DNA of 64,000 bases from assembly GCA_030549205.1 (NCBI GenBank), contig JAUKTV010000001.1, forward strand, positions 1,860,001 through 1,924,000, read 5' to 3'. Made by a program: the position numbers and the translations under genes. Shown piece after piece: positions 23,223-35,469 of the stretch. This DNA is from Apiosordaria backusii (lineage: Eukaryota > Ascomycota > Sordariomycetes > Sordariales > Lasiosphaeriaceae). Position 1 is the stretch's first letter. Each line of letters begins with the position of its first letter. The notes below the pieces were generated by a model. That model was not told the origin of the DNA, ran no database searches, and saw nothing but the letters and a program-made list of their open reading frames with translations.

Positions 23223-24644
23223 TCATGAATCATCATCCTGCTTCGTCAAGACTTTCCTCCTCCTTATCAGCTCAGCAAGCGGTACATCGTCATCATCTTC
23301 TCCTTCCCCCCCTATCACCTCCTCTCTTGTTACATAGTCATCCTCATCCTCATCCTCGTCAACCCCATAATCCCACAGCCTATCCCCCTCGCTATTTCTC
23401 CATCCCTCCGGCGGCTGCTGCTTCTTCCCAACCCACTCCCTCTCATCCTCATCCTCTTCCAACTCCCCTATTATCCCCGACTGTGTCCCCAGTTGCTGTA
23501 ACCTCTGCCTCCTCGCAAAATCCTCCTGCTGCCTCCTTTCAAAAGCAGCTTTGATATCCTCCCCCCCACCAAACCCATTCCCACCATAATAGTAGTCACT
23601 CTCTCGTCTTTCCTGCTCGTCCTGCTGTTGTTTATACGCCCACCCACCCTGCTTCGCCCTCCTCTCCTTTTCCACATCCGGGGGAGGCCACATGCCCTCC
23701 CAGTCATTAAACCCATTCTCTTCGTACTCCCACCCCAGCCCGCCCCGTTTCTGATCAGCCAGCTTTGGCCCCCCGCCGCCAACGGGGAGGAACCACCTCA
23801 GCGGATTGGACGTCCCCATTGCTTGACTCATATTCTTGAAGAAGCCCAAATCGTAAGGGAACTCAATCCGGGAAAGCGCGGCGGGGTCAAAGTCGTCGGT
23901 CCAGTAATCGTTGTTACTAGCGGAAGAGGAGATTTTGGAGAGGAGGGAGTTGTGCCGGTCGAGCTCCCACATTTCGATCAGGGTTTGGTTCACCACCCAG
24001 GACTTTAGGGTTGTTACCAATAGGATGAACAACGCGAAGAAGGTGCCAAAGTTGGCGAGGGTGAGGAGGGTGAGGGAGATGAGGCTGGAGAGGGAGGGGC
24101 CGAGGTAGGAGGGGAGGTGTCGGTCGGACCAGATGGCGGAGAGGCGGGTGTAGAGGAGGTTGGAGAGGTAGAGGAGGGCGAGGTTGGTGTAGAGGAGGAA
24201 GCGGAGGAAGTGGGGGAAGGTGGTGAGGGAGACGCAGTTGTTGGTCCAGGGGCAGTGGTGGTCCATTCGGGGGATGCAGCGGGCGCAGTGGCGGCAGTGG
24301 TGGGCGCGGGGGGGTTTGGGGGATTGGCATTTTTTGCAGAAGCGTTTGTTTGGTGGTGATTTTGGCTGCTTGTTGTTGTCCTTGTCGTTGTCGGAGGAGG
24401 GGGAGAAGACGAAGCGGCCGGGGTCGATGGTGCAGGCTTTGTGGTAGGTCCACCAGAGGCAGAGGAGGAGGATGTTAAAAGTTACATTCTCTCGAAAGGT
24501 TAGCGGCCCCGGGCGCAGATCGGGGGAGGTATTGAAGAGGTATTGTGAGAAGTAACCCTGGAAGGTTATGAGGGCGACGACGGCGGGGACATATAGGAGG
24601 TGTAGGCCCGGGGTTTGCGGACCGGTGAGGGGAGGTTGTGTCAT
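23223..24644 (-). CDS. PFA4: PFA4-like DHHC protein S-palmitoyltransferase (single exon, 473 aa)
   Basis: Integral ER-membrane enzyme that attaches palmitate to cysteines; yeast Pfa4 acts on chitin synthase Chs3. A single uninterrupted frame from ATG (24642-24644). Two N-terminal membrane segments (about residues 13-35 and 52-68) precede the cysteine-rich domain RFCKKCQSPKPPRAHHCRHC with the catalytic DHHC at 128-131 in MDHHCPWTNNC. Two more membrane segments follow at about 145-170 and 190-222. A long polar tail has Asp/Glu-rich stretches. The short DHHC-family layout with four membrane segments and the position of the domain right after TM2 favour Pfa4 over Erf2, Swf1 or Akr1. Divergent from the GT90 gene; the starts are 484 bp apart. 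Confidence 0.88.
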   Translation of the reverse strand: MTQPPLTGPQTPGLHLLYVPAVVALITFQGYFSQYLFNTSPDLRPGPLTFRENVTFNILLLCLWWTYHKACTIDPGRFVFSPSSDNDKDNNKQPKSPPNKRFCKKCQSPKPPRAHHCRHCARCIPRMDHHCPWTNNCVSLTTFPHFLRFLLYTNLALLYLSNLLYTRLSAIWSDRHLPSYLGPSLSSLISLTLLTLANFGTFFALFILLVTTLKSWVVNQTLIEMWELDRHNSLLSKISSSASNNDYWTDDFDPAALSRIEFPYDLGFFKNMSQAMGTSNPLRWFLPVGGGGPKLADQKRGGLGWEYEENGFNDWEGMWPPPDVEKERRAKQGGWAYKQQQDEQERRESDYYYGGNGFGGGEDIKAAFERRQQEDFARRQRLQQLGTQSGIIGELEEDEDEREWVGKKQQPPEGWRNSEGDRLWDYGVDEDEDEDDYVTREEVIGGEGEDDDDVPLAELIRRRKVLTKQDDDS

Positions 24645-25128
24645 TGTGGGAGTCTTTTCGTTGCTTCCATCGGCGATACTCGTTCGGGACTTGTCGAGGG
24701 AATTGTTCGTTCGGTGGTGGTGTTGCCCTTAAATGCGAGCTGGGAGGCTCGGATGTTGTACGAAGGCATCAATCTACGCGTTGGGAGACGCGCAGCAACA
24801 AAAAGTGTTGGCCAACGTCACTTGCCAAGAGGAGCGCTGTTACTGTAGTACCCCATCTTGCCGCTAAATTAGGCGTCCGTTCAAGTACCAATCTAGCGCC
24901 ATTCAGGGGCTAATTACCAGTGTGCCCAAAATATGGACCGTTAGATAGGGTCCCAAACAGGGGTCGATAACCGTCAATTTAGACATCATGGCAATCTGAC
25001 ATTCGCATTTCATATCGACTTTTTAGGTGAACTTTCACATTCATAGTCACTCCTTTGCTCAATTTCACATTCGTCCGAAATCATCAGTCCACTCAATGGG
25101 TAATCCAAGACGATAACGCTTGGTCATC
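24645..25128. promoter_or_regulatory. divergent promoter region, PFA4 / GT90
   Basis: A 484-bp shared upstream region between the PFA4 start (24644, leftward) and the GT90 start (25129, rightward). No specific site recognised. Confidence 0.4.
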
Positions 25129-28085
25129 ATGTCGAGCCAACTTGCGGCCTTGTGGTAAGAACCACGCACTCACACCGTTTGCAACTTGCATGAACTCACA
25201 AAGCTAACTACATCGATACAGCGCTGTGACTTCCTTCCTTTGGCTCATCAATAGTGTAGAAGACCACCAAATCATTGGTAAGTGACTTTTGATGCCTGGT
25301 TTGCTTAACAGTTCACTGACATAAAAGCAGAACAACCCCGCCTCTCATCAACCCTCATCCTCCTCATCGCCTCCCTCACCTCCTACGCCATCAGCCATTT
25401 CTCAGACTGGCTCCCAGGCGCAAATGGCCGTTTCGATGATGAGCTCGGCTTATCCTCCACCGGCAACAAAACAAGGCCAATATCCCAACGAAATCTCCCA
25501 AAGAAGCCACGACGGTACTTTGTCCTCATCTTGATCGTCTGCATCATCCTTCGCCTGGAATCCTTCCACCGAGTTACGGCCGACCTACAATGTTCAGAGC
25601 CTGGCCTGGAGGCTTTCCTCCCTCTTCTTGTCCTTGCTTATCAACTCTATTCCTCCCCTCGCCGCGCCCGTACCTTTGACGATGAAAGAGACGACTTTAC
25701 GAGGACGATGTTTGAGGCTCTCTCTGATTTTGTCGCAAAGTCGTTGTATATTCTTATTCCTTCTACGTTTTTGTTGTCGTTTGGGGTTTATCTAGCTTTG
25801 ATATCGGAGCCGAAATCAACGCTGTTTTGCTCCCCCCAACACGATTCAGCAAAGTTTGTGGTGTTCGTGCAGTGGGTGGGCGTGCTGCTTGATGCAGCGA
25901 TCGTTATTATTGCGTGGAGGATCTTAGCCTGGGCTAGGACCACAAAGTCAAGACTAAGGACTTTGAGTGGGATCTTGTTGGTTTCTGGGCTGGGGTCGGG
26001 TATGCTTTGGGTTATGAGTGGTGATGGGGTAGGAAGTGATCCGCTATTTTGGTTTGATGTTGTTATCGACGGGCTGTCACTGGCCACTTTGTTGGTGTCA
26101 AGTAGTCTTCTTGCGCCAGAGGGAGGGAGCGTGTTGGGCTTTGTCGGAGTTATTACTTTTATTACTGGATTGCTGCTATCAGTCCAGAGGGTATGGCCGT
26201 TGGGGAGCTGGGAGAATGTCTCTGGTTTGGGGACGTGGGGAGCGGTGGTGGGAATGTCGGTTGGGTTCTCGTTGTTTGTGTACGCCACCGATGTCAAAAA
26301 GGTGGCGTTCGTTCACAGGGCCTTTGTGGTTTTCGTTTTGCTGCTAGTGGCGATTGCGGTGAGCATTTTCACACCTATCAAGATGAGCAAGGGGATGGAG
26401 AGACATCCTCTGAGCAAGATCATCTATGATGCAAGGGTGGAGTCGGACAGGTGGTTGATTCACGCAAGTTATAGCGATTCATTGCCAGCGGCGGTTCGGG
26501 AATATGGGGAGAGGCATTACGGAAGGGATCCACCAAGGGGCTTTGACAAGTGGTGGGAGTTTGCAAAAGAAAAGAAGTCACCGGTGATGGATCACTTCAA
26601 GCAAACTGGGGATGATATCCTACCGTTTTGGGGGGTGTCACCGGCGAGATTGAGGGAGGATACAAGAAGAGCAGCGAGGGAACTTGATATGGCGCTGCTC
26701 AAAATTCAGAACGGGACCGCGAGGCACAATCTGCCTCCGTCGAACCCTTACAAGGCAGTCTTGGACGAGTTGGTAGATTTGGTCAAGGACTTTGCGGAGC
26801 ATCTGCCTGACCTAGAAATGGCGATTAATTTAGATGAGCGGCCGAGGGTGCTGGCACCGTGGGATCAGGTTCAGCGGCTGGCCGCTGCCGGGATAAAGAG
26901 GAAGAAAACCTCGAGCTTATTACCTGGTGGGGGTCTAGGGACGATGAAGACGGGAAAGAAGACATGCCCGAGCCCAAGCTGGCTGTAACTGTCGACAGGG
27001 CAGAGGCGCTTAAGAACGCCATGCAACCAAAAGCCCTTCGAGAGTTGACAGCACTCAGCTGTCCTACCGGAACAAAAGTCAGATCAGGAGTCCACTGGGA
27101 CATCCGCGACTTTTGCTCTTCCTGTGCTAAACCCCAATCCAATGGGCAGTTCCTCACCAACCACGACCTATCCCTCGAACTCTGCCACCAGTCCGACCTC
27201 ATGAGACTACACAGCTTTCACATGACCGCCACAGAGATACCCCCACTCACAGACCTGCTCCCTATCTTCAGCCGGTCCAAAACAGACAACTACGCCGACA
27301 TCATCCTCCCCCTAAAACGTCTATCCGAGACCAAAGAGTCACTCCCACCCAAATCTCAACCTTTTGACAAAAACGTCAAAAAGCTCTTCTACCGCGGAAA
27401 AGTCTCCCGCTTATTCTCTCCCAAAGAACTCCTCCGCGGCGGCCAACAAGAACGCCTCGTCCACCTAGCCACCCTTCCCCCGTCCTCCCCAGATAAAAGC
27501 CGTCTGCTCCTCCCCAACGCCGCCAAAAATAAAGCCCACTACCGCGAGGTCCCCACTGGCCAAATCAACCCCCTCCTCCCCTTCGATATCGCTTTCTCCT
27601 CTTACACCCCCTGTGACCCCAAACTCACATCCTGCCCCAACACTCCCCATGATTTCCACAACACCATCAAAGAAGACACCAGCGACCCATTAAAAAACCA
27701 ATACATTCTCACCCTCGACACCGACCTCGGTCCTTCCCCCCTTTTCAATTTGGCCCTCTCCTCCCCAGGCAACGTCCCGTTCTTGAGCACAATCTTCAAA
27801 GAGTGGTACACCGAGCGCGTCCTCCCCTGGGTCCATTTCGTACCCATCGACATCCGTTTCCAAGCGCTGCACTCCACCCTGGCGTATTTTGTCGGACTAA
27901 AAGACCAGACGAAGGAACACGGGTCAACAGACGGGAAGTGGATCGCCGAGCAGGGCGCCAAGTGGGCTTCCAAAGCATTAAGAAGGGAGGATAGGCAGAT
28001 ATATCTCTTTAGGCTGCTGCTTGAATGGGGGAGACTGGTGAATGACAGGAGGGATGAGTTGGGGTTTAAGATCCCGGCAGCTTGA
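25129..28085 (+). CDS. GT90/CAP10-like membrane glycosyltransferase, with an apparent frameshift (about 945 aa)
   Basis: Resembles fungal CAP10/GT90 proteins, Golgi-type enzymes that include Cryptococcus Cap10 and xylosyltransferases. Exons 25129..25154, 25222..25277 and 25331..28085 have clear donors, CTAAC branch sites and phases. The first half has many hydrophobic membrane segments, then KWWEFAKEKKSPVMDHF. The C-terminal part has the family's pattern: KKLFYRGKVSR, then a QERL stretch, a KNQYILTLDTD segment, and a long helical end with WGRLVNDRRDELGF. The reading frame breaks in the GGG run at 26890-26892: before it the frame reads RVLAPWDQVQRLAAAG, after it DKEEENLELITWWGSRDDE continues in another frame (stop at 28085). 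One extra base there joins the halves without loss; no intron of normal size does this without removing conserved-looking sequence. It may be a sequence error or a true inactivating deletion. Confidence 0.72.
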
Positions 28086-29955
28086 GGGGAGGGATTTCAA
28101 TTTTCTTGTATATATATATATATATATCCAGATGGTCTTCCTTCACTCTTGTTTTAGGCCTACCCACGGTATATACTGGCAGACATAGAGTTAAAGAAAA
28201 AATGTCACAAAGTCATGGTCACCATGGTGACGTTACCCTCACCAACATAAAACACACAAATATGAGCGGCCAGTGGCAACACCAAAAGGGAACAAACAAC
28301 AACGACATCTTTCCCACAAAATAAAGCCTCAATATATACAACTAAAAGAAAGTCAGGTTGTTGATTCCCATTAGATACTACCTACTACCTAGGTAGACGA
28401 ACCCAGTCCTACTTCTCCCCAACTGGAAATCTCGACCAAATGCGCCGATAGGGAAGGGCTTGGGGGATACATAGAATACAATTAAGATTTTTTTTCCCAC
28501 CATCTTTTTCGTTTCAACTTTTAGACCAAACAAGTATTCCAAAGACCAGCCTGTTCTCATTAGTTTCATCCTTTTCACCTTTTCACCTTTTCACCTTTTC
28601 ACCTTTTTACCTTTTTACCTCCTTTAAAAAGAAATAAAGTTTAACGTAAAGGGAAGGAGCAAAGAGAAAAATGTAGGAAGGAGCAAGGGAAAAAGGTAAA
28701 GACAAGGAGTGACCAAAAAGATCTAGAGAAGGAGCGATGGTGGAAAGGTCAGGTATATAGGAAGGTGCACTGCTAAAGGTCAAGAGAAGGAGCAATGGGG
28801 AGGGTGGAGGGAAGGAACGAAGGAAAGGGTCATGGTATTAAGTGAAGGAACAGCTCATCATACAATGGATGACACCAACATATCACGAGATAACAGAGGG
28901 GGAACATCACTTTACACAGGAAACAAAATTGGCCAGAGAATTTTACTCTTTTTTTTTTGACTTTACATAATCTCTACTTGCGGCGTGCTGTCCCCCTCGG
29001 AATGGGAATGGCATGTTTAAAACCCTTGCCAATTCTTGACCTCAATGTTCCACCACTCCCATCCTTTTGGATCGCCAGAAGAATCCCGATCATCTCATTA
29101 TGATTCTCGTTCGTCCCTCCTAGCGGAAAGAACCGCCGTCCGCAAGCCGAGTTATGCGTGATGCCTTGGGGAGGGCTGCGCTGATATGCCAGAATTATGT
29201 TGGCAATCGCGACTTGGGGGGGGTTGTTTGCAATTGTAGTGCTGCGGCTGTGTCCGTTGTCCGTCCGTCCGTCCTCCCATTTACCATTTCCCTGTCCCAT
29301 ATTTCCCATCGCAAAGGTATCAATCCACTCTTCACTCAACGTGCAGGTTGTTTTGCCAATCTTTAGTGTGCTTTCCCATCTCTTTCCTCAATAAAACTCC
29401 ATTTTTTTTCCTCGTCGCATCGGCCCACTCCTGAAAGCCCGGTTCGTACTGTATGTATGATCCCTTGAACTCTTCTCGATGCGCCCCGGTGCCTCGTCTG
29501 CGATGCCCAGTAAAGGTGGTCGCGGAAATCCGCACCTCTTTTTTTCGTATTTAAAGGTTTTATACTCAAATGATTAAATAAGGTGACCGCCGAATATCAG
29601 GGGTATGGGTATGGCGCGCAACCGCCGTCGAAATATCGCAGCTGGAAAAAAAGGTGGCTACGGCCGATGACGACAAATTGGCGGAAAAAAGCCCGAGAAA
29701 GAAAAAAAAGTCGAAATTCGCGGAATTCAACGCTGATGCCATGACACTAAATGTTTCCGTGAAGAGAAAGAAATGCGTGCAATCTTTTGTCTTCCAAATG
29801 GTATATCTCGAAATGACCCAGAGAGATAGAGAAACGGAAAAATGAAGAAAATGCGACCCCTTTAACCTGGGTGGTTGGTCAAAAGGCGTCGAGAACTGAA
29901 TGTGATGCTGTCACTAGGTGGCAGACACACCGGTGTTTGCTGATGCAACCACCTT
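28086..29955. other. convergent intergenic region with simple repeats
   Basis: 3' flanks of the GT90 gene (rightward) and the cyclin gene (leftward). It contains a TA run (28108-28128), an octamer array (28572-28619), and about 200 bp of purine-rich, AAGGAGC-like imperfect repeats (about 28630-28860). No coding region supported. Confidence 0.55.
28572..28619 (+). repeat. octamer tandem repeat (4 x TTTTCACC, 2 x TTTTTACC)
   Basis: Six head-to-tail 8-bp units, the last two sharing one C-to-T change. It lies in the 3' flank between convergent genes, close to a purine-rich imperfect repeat tract. Confidence 0.85.
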
Positions 29956-31227
29956 TCAGTAGGCCATATGGCTTGTTGGACCCTCAAAATACGAAGGGCC
30001 AGCCATATGTTGTGGTTGTTGCTGTGGGTATGACTGAGCGTGGTTCGGCTGTGGGGTAGGGGTGACTGGGCATCTTGGTGGTACTTGGTAACCCTTCAAC
30101 ATGGCATTGTTGTGGCCGAAGCAGTTGCCGTCAGGGGTAATGGGGGGAGTCATGTAACCATCAGCAACTCCGGGCACAGCACCGAATCCCTTATGAGGGG
30201 TGCTGTAGATATCCGCCGTCTTGGTCGAAAGGGACGTTGGCTCAACGGGGGGAGATGGAGGTCCTCGGCGGGAGATGGCGGCTTGTTGGGCAAGGAAGTC
30301 TGCGAGCTTGCCGGAAACCTTCGAGTAGTAGGCGCTGGAGTACTTGCGAGCGAGGGTGACGGAAGGCTGATGCAAGTGCTGCGAGAGGGTGAGCAGTGTC
30401 ACATTCTCGGTATGATCCCATTCTCCATCATTGACCTCGGGCTTGCTGAGGATGGCACGGGCAAGTGCCAGAGAAGCCCTCGCCATGATCGAAGGCTTCG
30501 TCGACACAAAGTCCCGGTGGTACAAGGCGATCTCACAAATGTAAGCCGCCATGTGCTCCACCTCTCTGCTGTCACGCTCCTCGGCCACAATCAACTGGGT
30601 GAAGAAGTCGACCGTTGGGTGCCCAATGTTCCAGTCAAGGGTGTTGAGTACGTGCATCTCCATCTGGGTAAACATGCCCGCATCGTAGAGGCCGCAGCAC
30701 ATGTTGTTAAGCTCATTGATCTGAGGCACCCGGTCCTTCTTGTCACCATACTTGGCGGCAATGAGGAGGGCAGCACAGCCAACGAGTTGATAGTGTTGCT
30801 TATAAACCACACGTTTTGAGCAGTACCGATCGAGAAGGTTGACGGTAAGGAAGAGGGTCTCGGGGAGGAGAGAGAAGGCGGCATGAGCCTCAATCAAGAA
30901 GTCGATGAGGTAAGGCCTCATAAACCATTGGATCTCGCGCTGCATGTCGATCAAGTTGGCGTCTGGTAATGTCTCGTCCTGCTCACAATGTTAGCCCGGG
31001 TCCTCCTCTTCTTCTCCTATTGTCTGCCGTACCTCCATGTGACGCATGTGCTTCATGATATCCTCCAAGTACTCGTCGCAGGCCAATCTTGAGAGCTCAT
31101 TGGCGATCATCTCTTGCTTGTTGCGGGCGAGCATCCGGGCGGCATCCCGCATGTTGATGCGTTGGCTGGCCTCATCCTCGACGAAGAAGGTCTCATCGGA
31201 TGATGAGTGGTAAGTAGAGGAAGCCAT
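29956..31227 (-). CDS. G1-type cyclin, Puc1/Cln3 family (2 exons, 405 aa)
   Basis: Regulatory partner of the cell-cycle kinase; the Aspergillus relative is PucA and Neurospora has a single CLN-type cyclin. Model: complement(join(29956..30978,31033..31227)), 1218 nt, phase 0 intron with a GCTAAC branch site and a GAGCAG acceptor. Exon 1 ends EDIMKHMRHME. Exon 2 continues the N-terminal cyclin box: DMQREIQWFMRPYLIDFLIE, LNLLDRY-type helix (NLLDRYCSKR), GCAALLIAAKYGDKK and VLNTLDWNIG. A C-terminal cyclin box follows (residues about 180-295). The tail is rich in Pro, Thr, Ser and Gln with TP sites (YMTPPITPDG), typical of phosphorylation-dependent turnover. It lacks a destruction box I can recognise. 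Its upstream side faces the roughly 12-kb gene-free region. Confidence 0.88.
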
Positions 31228-33919
31228 GTTGGGTGGTTGAGTAGTGGGTCGATTTCACCAGGAATTCGTAGAGTCGCCAGGGCTGCTTGCTGTATGGTTG
31301 GTGAGAGAGCGTGATTGTTGGGGTATGTAATTAAGTATGTTGTTGTTTGGTCGAGTCAAGAGAGTGAGACGTCGAACCGGTTGGTTGTCGATGACTAGTA
31401 TTAGATTATTAAAGAGTGTGCTGAATTATCAAGTTCTGAAAGAGTGACTGTGGCTGGAAAATTCGCCGACTATGTTGTGTGAGAGAAATCGAAATATCTC
31501 GTGGTCTGGGGGGGTGAGAGCGGGTGGCCGGGGAAACAGCCAGTTATGAATTATGTCTCGCGGTATGGTTCTAAACGTCCAGGTATTAGCACGACTCATT
31601 TCAGGAGCTTGCTAGGGTTTTGGCAGGCAACTGGGGGTTGTCTCTGGGGGGCAAGAGACAGCAGCTACCACAAACCGGCCCTTCACTCAAAGGTTCCACT
31701 TTATCAGGGGCAGCATCGCTCATGCTGGGAATTGCTCCCCGTGATTCGACCGATTTTGGCTTGTGGGGTCAAGGGTCTGGCACGAGAAACGATTTCCCAC
31801 CACCGCCGTTCAACGCGGCACCAACGCGGCCGAGGGAGGAAACGGCCGGCTGGCGCTGTCGGTTGTTGATGGCGCACTGGAGGGGGGCCGGCAGGCAATA
31901 GCGTGCTGGGTGCGCTGGGTCTACACAGTGCCAAAGCCAAAGAATGGAAAACTTACCGCCACGGTTGCAATGGTCGCTGGGAAAGTGACCGATGCAAGAT
32001 TGACACAATTCCTGAGGCCGAGTAGGAGCAACGAGCTAACGTGTCCCACAAGAAGTTCAGGTCGACGGATCGGAATTAAGCGTGAGCGGGGAGGATGCCG
32101 GAGATCGCAGATTGCTCTCGAGTCGGCATGTATCTGCAAGGGACGCGGGTTCGGTTAGCTATTTGACCTTGGGCTTAGGATTGTTCCTGAAAAAAGTGAC
32201 ATCACGGGCCGGTGGTATCCAGGGCGAAGCTCCACGCATCCAGGGGCGCTCTCCAAGAATTTGGTATATGGGGTAATAATGCGAGTTGAAGATTTGGCTT
32301 TGGTCGAAGAGCAATTTAGGGACCGGAAGTCGCATACCTCAGCTCTCTCAACGCCGTGGGGTTACCAGATAGGACTTCGTACCGGTCGAGTTCATGTGGT
32401 GGGCCCCGGGTCGCCTGTTTTGTTGCCTCGCTCAAGTATCTTCGGAAATGTTGTCGAGGGTTGCCAAATGAGTTGACCGCTGGCGAAAAAAAGTTGAGTG
32501 AATTCGCTATGGTCGAGTGGATCGAGTATCCTCCGAATGGTTGTCGGTGGAATGGTACGAGACCGAGGTTCGTCCGGAACGAAGGGAGCGAAAACCGGGA
32601 ATGGGGGATTCCTCGTCGTCGTGCCGAAGAATTCACTTGTGGTTGAAGGGTGGGGGAATGGATGGTGGAAGGGAAGGGAGCGGCCTTTGGAAAGTTTTTT
32701 AAAACAGGGGAACAATTACCCTTATTCTCTTGCCCTTTTGCTATTGTCCTCTATTTGGCTTCTCTTCTCTGCAGGTAGCTCCTTATATTGCTGGGTAGAT
32801 GTTGTCAAGGGCCCAGAATCTAAATCTCCTCCTTCCCTCCTTTTCTCTTTTCGGAGAAATGGAGTACCACGATGGGGATGTTGGAAGGTTCGGTGCGGGA
32901 GAGGGAACGACTGGTTGCGGATTGAGGAAGAGGAAGGAAAAGGGAAGGGGAGGAGGAGATAGATATTTGCTCAGGTAGGAGAGGATGGAGAAGAGGAAAA
33001 GGGAGTGGATAAGGAGAGCAGAGATTGGTTAACGGCCGATTTAAGACAGGGCCCCCAGCTCGCTGGTGAGAGCAAGCCCCAGCGCTGGAGCACCAAGCAC
33101 CAAGCAGCTTGCAGCATCGGCCAGGTACTGAGGTACTTCTCGTCCGTCGTGCTGCCCTGGCCCAGTGCAGGACCACAGGCGTGCATCTCTTGCAGGGTCA
33201 GCCAGGCCACCGCTCCGTTTTCTTCTGCTTCCATTTCCATTCTCGGCATCCGTTATGCTGCCCCGTTGCGTCCATCGTTGCGCAAAAAGGCAGCCAAGCC
33301 CCAGCCTGAGGGAGCTGCTCCCTAATGCCCAGTCGCGGCGCTCCATTCGCTATGAGACGCTACAGGAGTCCGTTCATTCGTGATCCCATGTCTCCTGTTC
33401 CTGGAAGATTAACTGATGGCCAAGCAGAACAAGGTCTTCACAAACGTAAACACAACACCAAAATACTTGATTAACCAAGCTATTTGGATCCAATGCGGAG
33501 GTCGCACTCGTCCAGGAACATGACTGCTCCTCCCTCCATGCTGGATGCAGCCATAACCAGGTGTTGATGCTTGGTGGTGGGCGACGGTGGACTTGTGTGG
33601 ACTCGCTGCTCGGCTGGGAAATTCAGGCCGGGTGGAGGAAGAGCAGGGATCTACGGATTGCTGAGCTTGCAGGGCCCTCTTTGCACCTTGTCGCCGCCCT
33701 TCCATGGTCGTCCGCTGTGGGTGGTCGAATCAGATGCTCGATAGGATGCACTGATCCAATGCACCCGCGGTAGCAACCTCCACTGAATGGACCGTCCGCA
33801 GGGGAAGAAAACCCATTCACAGACACGGCAGCATAGTGTTGCACTCCGATGGATGAGACGAAAAAAGGCGACAGCGACGCGTGCTGCCTGCAACAAGAAA
33901 CAGGAACATCACGGGTTTT

Positions 33920-33944
33920 GGCGTCTGGCGTCTGGCGTCTGGCG
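33920..33944 (+). repeat. 7-bp tandem repeat (GGCGTCT x 3 plus partial)
   Basis: Three perfect head-to-tail GGCGTCT units followed by GGCG. Further GGCG/TGGCG words occur just downstream. Confidence 0.85.
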
Positions 33945-35449
33945 TTTTGGACTGGCGTGATCCATTTTCCGCCTTTCGCCTGTCGTTTCCACTAACCACC
34001 ACGGAGCATCGCGTTTTAGGGGCTGTCATGGAGCCTCGGGGGTGATGGCATTGGCTCCACACAAATGCTTGCTCTTCACGCGGAGGCAGAGGCTTGGACA
34101 CTTCTCACCACTAACAATTGCGTTTGTCTGCCTGCTTGGACATCTGGACATATGACGGTGAGGAAAGAATCACCTTGTGACTACGGGAACAAGGCGTCAA
34201 GCTGCACGGCGCCTGGCAGATATGCTGCAACCGCAAATGAAGGCATGAGCCCAAACTGCAGTGAGCCATGAACTCCCAGCAACAAGCCGTTGGCCGCCGT
34301 TTACTAGTTAATCGTTACCTTTTTCGCTGCCCGGGGCCTCCGTTGAGTCCGTCATTGAGAAACCATGCTGGTGTCAGCGCGGCGGCCAAGACTTTCCAAG
34401 TCGGGCAAGGTTCTTTATTGTTGAATTACATGGTACCTACCATATGAAGGGAGAACGGAGTGATCGTACCGGTATCAGGAAATTTCGAAGAGAGTCTGAG
34501 AGTTTGCCTGTAACAACACACTTTTGTCTTTGATAGAGAAAAAGAGTTGTTTTGGCCCTTCTATCCGAGGCCGACTGTCACGTTATCAACTTGATGTCCT
34601 GTTTGTTTGTTGCTCTTTTCGTTATTGCCTGGCCTCTCGCTTAGGCCTCCTGATCGTCGACTCCCAGCCCACGGGGCGGCACCGAACTGCCACCAAAACG
34701 CCATACAGCAAGCTTCTCGAGCTCGTTCTTTCTTTTTTCCTATTTGCCCTGCTTCATGGCAACAGAAACCGAGACAGCCGGGTCACCGACCCTGGTGAAG
34801 AAATGGAACAGAGACGGTGCTTGCATGCTGAGAGGTCGAAAAAGTGGGGGTTTGCATGAGGCAACTGCAGGTAATTGAGAATTGGATACCATTTGGCTTT
34901 GAACACAAGCACGATGCAAGAGGCACAAAGAATACAAGGACGAGCACAAACACATGTGGACTTGGAAGTGCTCTGTATACTTCGTACCAGTCGGCGATTC
35001 TTCTCTTGTGCTCGGTGTGCGAATATGCGCCAATGCATTGTCAACATAAAACCAGCTTCAGAAGTGAGCATGCGGGGCTTGGGGCTTACGTCAGAAGTGT
35101 TCGGGAACCACTCTGATGGAACACCCTCCAAGATCGATCTCGATTCTGGAACTCCTTAATTTGGCTCTTTGACATACAAACGGTGGAAATTCTCCAGATT
35201 ATCTTTGAGTTCTTTGAGTTGACAACTAAATATCTGGAAAAGCTCAGACTCTCTAAAAGACCAGAGGGGTCCTTCTCGAGAAGATTATTCAACCTGGAAG
35301 ATCAACACCCACGAGGTGACGAGGCACAGCCGCGTGGAAAGTGAACATTGTCCGTTCGCCTCGGCCATTGTCCAATTCGATTGTTTCAACAAGGCCTGGC
35401 CTTACGGAGCCCGCTTCTGGAAGGAGCTTCTTTGATATTGCTACGAGTG

Positions 35450-35469
35450 CACACACACACACACACACA
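35450..35469 (+). repeat. CA dinucleotide microsatellite (10 units)
   Basis: An uninterrupted CA run in the gene-free region. Confidence 0.9.
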
